Shown: positions 50,862 to 61,800 of the stretch, one piece after another
Layout of the letters: every line of letters starts with the position of its first letter
Position numbering within the stretch: position 1 is the first letter of the stretch
NCBI GenBank assembly: GCA_000708835.1
Contig: DF237043.1
Coordinates: 46,107-110,106, forward strand
Source of the DNA: Klebsormidium nitens
Lineage: Eukaryota > Streptophyta > Klebsormidiophyceae > Klebsormidiales > Klebsormidiaceae
Reading direction: 5' to 3'
DNA: 64,000 bases
Program-made: the position numbers and the translations under genes
The notes under the pieces: model-generated
The model's database searches: none
The model's input: the letters and a program-made list of their open reading frames with translations, nothing else
What the model was told of the DNA's origin: nothing

Positions 50862-53800
50862 ATGATGGAGCAACTCCCAGACACCGACAGCGACAGCGGC
50901 GACGATCTGGATATCGAGAGGAATGGCAGCATTCCCTGGAGCAGAGCAAATAGGCTGCGTGCGCTGCTAGCTCCAAAGAGACCTCCAGCTACAGTAGCCG
51001 GCTTGACGAGTTCACCAGAGCTCAATCAGGCGCCGCTTCAGAGCAGTGTGCCAGCCAATGAAGGAAGAAACTCAATGTCGAGTGTTGAAGCGCGTCAAAG
51101 AAAGCAATGGGAAGCGACAAGATTAGCGAACATGTACGTAGACGTAGAGGGTATAGCTTCCCAGCAGAGCATAGGAGATGGCTACATACGAGCTGCTTGG
51201 AGTCCGTCCTGGCAGGAGCGTATGAGTCGCGTTGACATTTTGCCTAGTCCCATTTCAAAGGGAGCAGTACGAGCTCTTGACTATTCAGGCTCGTATCCAG
51301 TGCGAGGAACGGTCTTGAACAGCTTTGCAGCTCGTCTCAACGAAGTCAGTCCAGAGAAGAAGCTCAGGCCCGCGCAAGTAGAGGGGAATGCTGGTGGGGG
51401 AGGCGCTATGGCGGCCCGCTTATGGGAGGGTGAGCTGACGAGGCATGTGCAGAGATTGGTGGAACAGGCTCATGCGACAATTGGCAGCCATGCAGAGGAG
51501 ATCAGAAAAGCGGAGAGCGTGTTAGAGTCGACCTTGCGGGAACTGACCTCCACAAGAACGTTCCAGGAGCAGATGTTGGATAACACACTCGACTTCCTGT
51601 CGAAGGTGAGGCTGCGTTTTTTGGGCGCACCAATGACAACATTTTCTTTAAAAGATCTGCAGAAGAAAGTAGATGAAAAAGAGAGTGAAGAAGCGTTCAT
51701 CATACTTTGATATGTGTGTAACAAGCATTATCTTTGCAACGAAGTGATGCATTGCATCTCAAAACCTTTTTGACAGCAAATACTTGATGGCTGGTGGTAG
51801 TGTCCTCAATGCTCCCGTAGGAATTTATTCACCATACCTTGCGTTGACACACCCAGATCTGTTGCAGCAAAGACTCCTAGATTTAGAGTCAGGACCAAGT
51901 CTTCGTAACGTGTCCCCTGTTGAAATTTCAGGACTTCGAAAGGAGAGCCGCTGAGATCCACCGCCAGTACATGTGCCAAATAGAGGAACTCAAAGCAGAG
52001 GTGCTGGAAAAGGCAAACTCCCAGAACAAGCAGGTTGGTCTTAACACCTTTACGTTGTCAATCTGCATACTGTTCTTGCTGCGTGCTTCAACAACCTTCT
52101 CAAGTCTTCGCCTGTGTTCGTTCCTCAAGATGGTTATGATTCTCAGCCTTTCTGGTCTTCCAACTAAGTCGAGGTCAAAGTGCACCCAGTTCGTCACGTG
52201 AAAACTACAATTTCGAATCGGACTGTGAACCAGCCATTGCTTTGAAATGCGATCTTGACGGGCCTGATATTTGCAACACTCGCCCCGTCCTTTCGGTGCA
52301 CGAAGGTGTGACATATCCAGAAATGAAAATGAAAATGACCAGCTTTAGCGCTGACTACTCGCCAAATCTGCACTTGTATTGTTGAATAGATTGATCCTGA
52401 CCGCTTTCCTTGTGCAGTGCGAAGAAGCGATTCAGAGAAAGGCAGCGGAGTTGAGCGCGGCACTTCAAGCAGCCAGCACGACGGAGAAGCGAACCCTTTC
52501 CACTGCCTCTCCTGACAAGAAGACTGAGGAAACGTGAGGCACCAAGAACTCATTCAACTCGTGAAACTCGATTAAGTCGATAAAAGCTGTCCGTTTCTCA
52601 TCCCCAGACCGGATGTTCGATCGAGGCTTCTGCAAAGGCTATGCATGACAGCACTCCTGTTCGACGTGGATACCTTGGTTTTAAATGATTACGTTATCGT
52701 CCAATTAAGATCGAGCCTCTAGCTAGCATGCTCCTGTGCAGTCGAAACGGAATCGCCACTTCACTCAACTGCAAGGATTCCATCGGTTCGACGCGCTTAA
52801 CGGCGTTCATTTCCGGAAAGGCAGTCAAACGTCACAGAATGCTTCACGCTTCTTTCCAGGCTCAGAAAAAGCTCATATGCTGCCGATAATTGTGACATGC
52901 AGGCATTCTCCGCCCCCTCCCCTTAGAGAGCAGGATGCCAATGCCCCTCAAAGCGCACCCGCAGAAGCCCCTCTTCAAGAGGAAAAGGCAACCACAGTGT
53001 TGGATGAGAGCAGAGAACCGCAGACCGTTCAGAAGGCTGTAACGCACGCGAGCCCCAACAAATCGCCGTTGGAAGACGTGGTCAGAAACCTGAAACCTCA
53101 GCGGCTCGAGCGGGCGCTTTCAGAAGTGCGGGACTGGCTGGCGGGTAAGGTTCGAACGTTGACGACCGTTTCTACTTTGAAAATTCTTGGGATCCTTTCT
53201 AGAGTGGACGTTCTTACTTGCTGAGTTATGAAGTTGGTAGTTAGTCTGTGGAAAACTACCTTGAAATAGTACCGAGAAGTGGTCAATTTTTTGCCGCTCT
53301 GCTCATTCTGCGCATTGAACTGCCGAGCGCAGCTGAGTCCCTGAGTCCCTTTCTTTGGCTTGACGTTTCAAGAGCCAAAGTCCGGTGGCTTGATCCTGAT
53401 CAACTATCATATTTTTCGTGGATGATCTCTCAAAGCGTCGATGAATCTGACTACGAACCAGGGCAAGTTAAACAGTTTCCTTATTTTCCTTAGACGAGGG
53501 AAAGCCGTCGTCAAATATCGAGCAATCTATTTTCGCTCTTTGCAGAATCGACGGGCGCAGCCACCACTCCAGTCGACGCGTCCGTATTCTCACCAAGCTC
53601 CGTCGCAGCAGAGCAAGGCAGTGTGAACGGGGCTTCTCTCCTCTCACCGCTTACTCCCGCCCGACCACAAACCCCGGTAGCTTACAGCCGCCCCTCCAGT
53701 CCCGGGCCAAATTCGCGGCTCTCAGATCTGAAATCCGGGGGCCGGAGGGAATTGGAAAAGCGGAACGGGAACGACCAAAGGAGCAGCTGGAAACGGCCGT

Positions 53801-54536
53801 CGAGCCCCGAGGCCCCGCGGCCGCTCTCGTTGCAGGCGCAGGCGCTGCAACTGGCCGAAAGAATGCGGCGAGACCTAGAACGGGGCCCGCTCATCAACCT
53901 AACCAGCCCGGACGGCGACCTGGTCCCCGTCAAGGGCACTCGCGGGTCGCCCTTTCGCGACAGCCGCCCGCCGCCCTCCATCGCGCTGCCGCGCTCAAAC
54001 CCCGCGAGCCCGACGCGCGCGCGGTCGCCCGGTTTCCGAGCGACGAGCCCGCTGGCGCCCGCGAGCGCGCGTGGCGCGGCGCGCGAAGAGCGCGCGAAGA
54101 GCGACCCGTTGGACAGTCCGGCGCGGAGAAAAGCGGTGAGAGGGGGAGGAGTGGTGCAGAGACGCGCAAACAGCGTCGCATTCGGCGTGGGGAGCCGATC
54201 GAAGACGGCGGTCCGGGTGATCGACCTTTTTCAAAGGTGAGGGGTTCAAAGTAGCTCGTTTTGAGTTGGTCTTCAAGAGCTGAAGTGTAAACGTGTCCGT
54301 TTTTCTCCGCTGTTTGCGGGCAGTTACTACGGGGCGGACGTTTGCAAAAGGCCTTCTGCGGCTGGCAAGGCTGTCAGTATGTCCGGAGCCTTTGCGACCG
54401 TCGGTAGTCACCCAGCTTGCGTCCCTACTCCATGTTTGCTTGACTGCTTACAGGGTTGTAAGGTTCTGGCTGCAGATTCTGATGTTTTGTTCGATCTTAC
54501 AGTGACTCTGAAAGCGAGGACGACCAGGAAGACTGA
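50862..54536 (+). CDS. Unrecognised Ser/Pro-rich protein with a central coiled coil
   Basis: Exons: 50862-51605, 51932-52033, 52418-52533, 52903-53144, 53546-54236, then 54324 to about 54376-54403 and a last exon from 54503. The first five junctions close in phase; the end does not resolve. With one phase the last exon reads DSESEDDQED and stops at 54536; with the other it reads on to a stop at 54571-54573. The start MMEQLPDTDSDSGDDLDIER is acidic. A coiled coil runs from ELTRHVQRLVEQAHATIGSH through FERRAAEIHRQYMCQIEELK to CEEAIQRKAAELSAALQAA. A short helix (LERALSEVRDWLAG) and a long disordered Ser/Pro/Arg-rich region with many SP sites (SPGPNSR, SPGFRATSP) follow. SP and RSP sites suggest proline-directed phosphorylation, as in cytoskeletal or nuclear scaffolds, but I cannot assign a family. 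Confidence 0.7.
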
Positions 54537-54573
54537 CTTTCGAGAATGGAAATATCGGAACTATAGACGGTAA

Positions 54574-55806
54574 GGAAATGAGGGTCAAGAAATTTGAAAG
54601 GATTGAGCTATGGTCACCTGTAAACAGTACACACGAAAGTTCGCAGACCAACGGGGTTGGGGGGCACTGAAATAGAGCGTCGAGAACGCAGTATTGACGC
54701 GGCATGTGCCGGCTGGCGGCCGCACGCGATCGATGGGTTGCTACAATTGCTACTTCCTCCTCAAAGATCCAATCACGTCATGCATGCTTCTGTCGCAGTC
54801 GGTACTTTTCGAATTGTCGCTTTGCCCGTGGGGTACGAATCGCCTGGTTTGTGGCGAACTTATCGCAATGATGCGCCGCAGACTATTTGTAGATTCGCAT
54901 GTCAAGACGTCGAATAGAATGTGCAATTTTCTAGTATACATAGAAAATTACCCAATCATCTGACGATTCAATCACATGGAACCGTCATACAGCCTCGGAT
55001 TCTCAAGCTTTAGTCCGGCCTCATGCAACTTTGCGATGGACTCATTCTATGACCGGGCCTTGCCAGTGCCTAGAGCAATCTCACTGAGTGTGCCAGTGTG
55101 AGAGCCCGTATACACGATAAGACGGATAAAAATGAAAGCGCATCTGGCCCCTGTGGCTTGTCGTATGAACAATGAAGCATACTCATGCTTGGTCTATGCT
55201 TCGACACGGTCCGTTCATCAGATGGGAAAGGGTCTCAAACTTACCGTCCAGTCCACAGTCGATCGTCAGAGACGACTGCCGACTTAGTACGTCTCAATAT
55301 GTGGCTGTATCACGATTGTCTATAGTGTCTGTCCCCTATGCGAACCCTCCTCTTTCATTGGATACTTCATATAGTTTATTTAGCATTCAGCGACTCGAAC
55401 TTGCCAGCAATTTGTCTGAACTCATCAACGAAGACTCAAACTCTTATGTCGCTGACTTGCCTCAAAAGTACCTTTATTCGGCTTTCATTCCACTGGGGTC
55501 ATGCGGCCTTCAAAATCGAATTGTAGTAGCACCAGATTGACTTGCCACAAAGTGCTGTGCAAATCTTAACCTCTACGCCTCGGGATCAGCGAACTAGAGT
55601 AGGTAATTGTCGTCCACATCCCACCGGTAATATCTCCCGAGAAGATGCATTGAAGTGGGCGTAGGCCATGCATGGACAAGGCCGATCGGGCGGTGCCAAG
55701 AACCTCACAGAATTACCGTCCAAAATCTAGACCGTTGGATTTGTGACGCCGTCGGAGATAGCGGCTGACGTCCGGCAAACCCCAACGCCCAGTTTTAGAG
55801 TCCAGC
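54574..55806. other. Intergenic region between two convergent gene ends
   Basis: It contains the 3' UTRs of the Ser/Pro-rich gene and the PhoD gene. Composition is near average, with only short frames. I see no RNA gene, repeat or mobile element. Confidence 0.45.
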
Positions 55807-58800
55807 TCAGGCCTTGCAAACCGGCTCGGCGCCTGGGGAGTCGGGGCAGCTCCCCGGGCAGCAGATGGAGAAAGTGCCGTCGGCGTTGAAGCACTGCACA
55901 GACGCGCGCGCACAGGATCAGAAGCTGGGAGTTTAAGCCGGGCGACTTGCATCTTGACACCTTCGGCCGAAGACTTCTTGAGGAGGTGTGGCCGTTGAGA
56001 AAGACGGATGTGCAGCGCATTCTTCACGGAGACAGTAACATCTTTTCGACTTTCATGGGAGGCATTTGTCCGGACTGGGTTCCAGATCTGAGAGGAAACA
56101 CAATAGTGGAGAAAGAGGGGGAAAATGCAAGAGGAGGACCGTTGGACTTTCGTCAAAGACTGCGCGCCGAGATAGCCTGCAACGTTTTGCCCACAAAGAA
56201 GGGCAAGATCGACGCCTATCCAGCTGACACGCACTTGCACTTGCACGAACAGGAAAGCCGTTCAATAGTACTGTCGTTGGCGCTGATTGTGTCTCATCAT
56301 TCCAATTTCCGGGCAAGCGCCACTCAACTCACGTACGATTCTCTCTGATTACTCGCGCAACTGAGTGACTGAAAATCAAGATATGCTCAAACCTTAACCA
56401 CCGCAAAAGTAACGGAAAATCTCGGTGGATTGTCGCTAATTGACTCTTGCTCAAAGTTTCTCAGACCCCGAAAAGAAACCAACTTGAATATCCACCTAGT
56501 TTCCTCACCTGATTGGGCCTGGAAGACGTCGCGTCACAAGTCGGCCCTGCACCGGCAAAGGTTGGCACCGGCCCAGTGGGCGCTGACGTCGTACTGACGG
56601 GCGCTGACGTCGTTGCGGCGGGCGCTGACGTTGTGCTGCCGGGCGCTGCCGTTGTGCCGGGGGGCGCTGACGTCGTCCCGGTGGGCGCTGACGTCGTGCC
56701 GACGGGCGCTGGCGCAGGCGCCTGGGGGGGGGCCGGGATGTTTCCCCCGGTCCTAACCAGGTGGTTAGCGCCTGACTGAGTGGTGACCACGTTGGAGCAG
56801 TCGGTGGTGAACGTCTTGCTGGTGATGGTGCTGACGTAGCAGTAGGAGCCCTGCGCGCGCGCTCAAACAGTCAGCCGTTGAAGCTACCAATCTGGAATCA
56901 ACCTCTTGAAGCCAACATTCCTTCAGCGCTTCCCGAAGGCTCTGATCAAGAGAGAGCGATAAAACGAGTGGGCGGTCTCCGTAAACCGATAGTCCTGTGG
57001 AATCAAGAGGGCGACCACGAAGCTGATGCACATGGTGCTTTGTTGCCGAATCTGGACCAGTTGTCCTCTCGACGACCCCAACCAGTGGACTGCCGTTCCA
57101 CATGACTCATCGGATGAGGTTTCCTTCACGACGTTTGGAGCCCCGCCTCCTAACTAGGTTAAGTTCTGACGAAGGATCCCAGACAGACTAGTAAGTGCAG
57201 CCCAAAGTAGGTCCATTGCCCAACTCCAAGATTGGGCAAAGTTCTTGTTCACACCTTCGAGAGCTTTGTACGACACGATTCGGGGCCGGAGCGCGGTGCA
57301 AAGAGTCTCGAAGAATACTTTATGGTCGCGCAACACGACGTTTCTCCTTAACCCAAAATTCCAAGCAAGGTGCAGGCTCGAATAGAATTCGTGACTTGAA
57401 ACTAGTCTTCAGAGCTGGGAGAGCTCGTGCGTCCTATACACGGGTCACTCTTCCAAGCAAAAGATGAACAGCATTGAACTCGAGTGCAGATGACCAGTGG
57501 ATGGAAAAAGTCTGCAAACCAGTTCCAGGCCCCAACCTGTGCGCGCGCGGGCGTGATGTCCAGCAGGAGGTAGCCCTTGGAGTTCCACTCCAGGTAGCGC
57601 TGCGCGGGGTTGTCCGCGGCGAAAATGGGCGTCAGCAGCGCCGCGCCCGCGGCCGCGGCGGGGCCGGGGCCGCTGCAAAAGACGGGGGTTTGAAGGTTTA
57701 GGATTTAAGGCCTAATCTGAAAATGTCCCATTCGGATATGAGCGTCAGAAGGGCCGCGGCGCCGGGGCCGCTGCAAACGACGGCGTTTGGAGGGTTAGCG
57801 TTCAACGTCTGTTGAGAATGTCTCGGACTTTGAGGATTGAAAGCGCCGAAGCGCCGACCGCGGCGGGGCCGGGGCCGCTGCAAAGGACGGGGTTTGGAAT
57901 TTTAGGGTTCGAGGTATATTGAGATTCTCCCGCCCAAAAATTGGGTGTTGAAAGCGCCGAAATGCCGGCCGCAGAGTGGCCGTGGCCGCTGCAAGTGACG
58001 GGGTTTGGAGGTTCAAGGTTCAAGGTCTAGACAAGTTTAGACAATTGAGATTGTCTTGTTCTGATCGGCGTCAAAAGCGCCGCAGCGGGGCCGCGGTCGC
58101 TGAACGAGACGCTGACTCAAAAAATAGGAGCTTCAGATTTAACGAGGTGTAGGGTTCCGAGATTCCCTCGTCTTGAAGCAGGGGCGTCCGGAGCTATACA
58201 GGGGCAAAGGCAAGAGAATGTTGGAAAAACCATGCAGGAGATTTTGGAGATGAGGTCCGCTTCGAAGACTGGAAAAGGTACGGTCCGAAAGAGTCTGCGG
58301 GCTTATAGAATCGGTTTGCAAGTTGCAGATTGAATATGATAGAGAGAAAGCCCTCAATCTGCAGCAAGAAAAGCTCAAATCGAACCAACGTCGACATGGG
58401 ATCATATTCGCTTCGCTTCGAACGAGAACGACCGTTGACCAAACCTCAGTTTTCTTGCCCATCATGAGTCGTTTCGACCCCGCAAAGTCGCGTTTCCAAA
58501 CGCCCTGGTCCGGAGCAAAAACGCCCTTTAACGCGCGAGGGAAATGCTCAAACCCAACGCAATTTTGTGCTAAACAAATGCAACCTTGCAGTTCTTGCAG
58601 CACTGTCTTGAAAGAAAGATAGATATTCGAACAAGGAGTCAGATTCGTCAACGAGCTTGTCTTGATAAAAGAAGGCAGAAAGCGGTGAGGTTGGAGCTTT
58701 TCAACGCATTCTACGGTCACCATCCTTCAGAGGATGCTGAACGGTGAAGTCACGTCGGCACTTACAAGAGGCTCTCCAGGGCGGAGGGTGACGTTACGGC

Positions 58801-61800
58801 GGTGGTCAGGAACTCGACGGCGAGGGATCCCGCGCCGGTGGTGGCGTTATAAGCGCACGGGGTCGGATCCACGGTCGCGCAATAGCCTGCAGAACGGGTT
58901 TCGACGCTTCGGTAATTCAGATCGAACAAAAGCATTTCGATTTCGGAAGTCGAATCACTGTGCTGTTACACACTTTTGTGTCAGTCAGATTCCAGCCAGT
59001 GCAGAGATTGCGCTCAAACTTTGTGCATTCGGCTTATGAGGGACGGAATATGGTAGTAGAGAAGTGGAAAAAAGGAGTTGCGGTCGAATTTCTAAGGACG
59101 AAACTCTTTGCGGCCGGTGCCGCCTTGTAAGTTTGGATGGTTCTTGCCTTGTACGAGGAAAGAATCTCAAAGCCAATAGAGGGCCGCCACGTCAGCGGGT
59201 CGGCAATCAAGCTTTCGGAGCCTATGGGAGCCAACCTCAAGACTTCGGGGAGTAAACAAAACTGGACAGGAGAGCGAGTGACTTACTGTTGGGGTAAGCG
59301 AAGCGGGGCAGATCATTGGCGACAGACGAGTGCAGGTCTCCTGACAGGAAGATGGTGTTGCTGATCTTGCCGGACTGCAGCTGCGCCAGGATCCGGTCGC
59401 GGTTGTCTGCGAGCGGAACAACGGAACGTGGGTGGCCGGCCTCGCATCATTGGCAACAAAAGGTCCAGAAGCGGGAGTGATGGATTACGATTTCTAGATG
59501 CAAATGTATGAACGGCTTCCTTTTTTAGACGTCTTAGTTACGAGACATTTCCATAAAAGGGGCGCTTTTTGGAGCTCCTTTTGGAACTGGTCGGCCAATC
59601 TAGAGCGTCTTAATAGCTCGTTTTGCGTCTGAAGAGTGTCTTCCATCTCTGGTTCTAGAGCACAAGGTCACAGATCGAAGGTCCTTCCCCAAAAACCAAC
59701 TGCTATCTTTCCGGCAGCCCAGCTTCGCAATTTCGTCGGAATTGAAAGCGCGCGAGAATCATCTTAAAACTCACGTTCCTAAGACTGTACATCGTGGGTC
59801 AAAACTTACCAGCGTAACCGTCCCACGCGTCATATGCTGCACGTAAACAAGGAGTACGATGTGCTCAGGATCGGACCGGAACAATCTGAAACGTAGGTGT
59901 TGAACTGATCATTTTGAACGCCTTCAGAGCCTTCGTGGACTTGCGAAACGCGGTACTTGATAAAAAGGATTGTTGACTGATCTTATCACCGTAAGAAGCT
60001 TGTCTCAGCAGCAAACATATAAATCGTGACAAGTCGGAAAACGCGTCAACCTATGGATTGCGGGGGAGAAGCCCTTCCAAGATTGCCCGGTGCCAAGCTT
60101 GTCTTGAGCATTCCTCTACGTTCGTAGCCATCAACTCATTTGTAGAAAGCTTATCGAAAAGCTTATATTCGACGTAATCAAATGCCCTATAAAAGCCTCA
60201 CAGACGAAAGGGGGGAGGACGCCGGCACGCCCCGCGGAGGTGAACTGTCCGAAGATGACTTGCTGTCCGATGACCCGCCACTTGGCCTGCGACGACGTCA
60301 GCTGCGCGTACAAATACTGCTCCTGGGTGTCGCCCATGATGGTCCTGCAAAAGCGGGGCCTCAAACGTTTATTGGCCGCAAAAGCCGGAAGCGTTTCCCT
60401 CAACCCAGATCGGTGGGAACGGGCTGCTTCTTTTGCGGGTCTGATTTTGCTGCGGTCCTAATACTGGTCCTGGGCGCCCATGTTGGCCCGCAAAAGGATT
60501 AGCTCATGAGACCACTTATTCCGGCCGCAGAATCGGGAGCGTTCTCTTCGGAGAGGGCTGCCCTTTTCCGTGGGTCTGAGTCTGCCCTTGTGACGACATC
60601 TGAAATCGTAGGATGGGGAATCCTTTTCCGAGGGTGTAAACTTTTCAATTGAGAACACGTGCCTAAGTATCGCGCGTGCTTGTCCTGCAAAAAGCTAAGC
60701 CTCAACCATTGGGCCGCCAAAACTGGAAGCGTTTCCCTCCTAAGGAATTGGGTCCAAACTACCAAAGGTCAAAAAGCCACAAGTCGAAGGAAGACAATGT
60801 AGGTACTGCAAAAGAGAGCCTCACCTCCAAAGCACACATTGTGACAACCACGATCGAAAGAGCTCCTCGAATATCCGCAGCAGATGAGCTGATCTTATGG
60901 TGCTCGAGAAAGTACGGAGAGACTATGCTCCTTCTTCAGGGCTTGGAACTCTCTTAACCACCACGCGACCATGCCGATGTCGCAGGTCCAACCTTTGGCT
61001 GACAGTGTGAAAAGGCTCACCTGCCAGGGGACGTGCGGACCTGCTCCTGGATGGCGGTGCTATTCACACCGTAGAAGAAGGGGTCGTCGACCTGCTGCTG
61101 GCGGCCGTAGATGCGGGTATCCAGCATGGTTAGGTCAACCAGGTTACCGAAGTTGAAGCTCCGGAAGATGCGGAAAGGGTCGTTCGGGTCGACCTGTGCG
61201 ATGGGCATCCACTCGAAGTAGGCGCGGAGGGCGTTGGCCTGCAAGAGGGGCGGGTTCGAGCTGGGTTAGTGTGTCCGGTCATGATGGTTTCTGAGTTCTG
61301 GGCTGCCATTTTGAGGTTTGCGTTTGGGAACTAATAGGGTCGACTTTGGACTCAGCTTAAGGTAACAGGCGCCCAGTCGAAGTTGGCCTGGAAGGGGCAA
61401 GGTCAGGAGGCGGTTAGAGCCAGGGTCTGGCAGAATATTAGAGCAAGCAGACCAGGGTGAAGAAGACCAAATTCCGAAGATAGCGCTAGCTGCGTTGAAA
61501 GGGTTGGCGTTGTGGTAAAGCTCTTTGCGTCAAACCTGCCATCGGGTTTCAGATGCTCCGATCATGGTCCCTGATCTTGGACCGTTCGATCGACGACAAG
61601 GCAGGCATCGGACGGCCCAAGATCAGGAGCCACGCTCCGAGAGTCTGGAACCCAATGGCAAGTTTGACGCAAACAGCTGTAGAAAGGCTGAGATAAGTAA
61701 TCGGTTGAGCCCGCTGACCAGTCAATGGTGAGTGTCCGGGTGGTTGAGAAGCACGCAAGAGCTGCGGAGATTGCAGGGAGTGAAAGGAGGAAAAAGTAGC

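Noticed and set aside
56513-56779. Plus-strand frame rich in GADVV repeats
   Set aside because: It is the complement of the PhoD TTSAP minisatellite exon.
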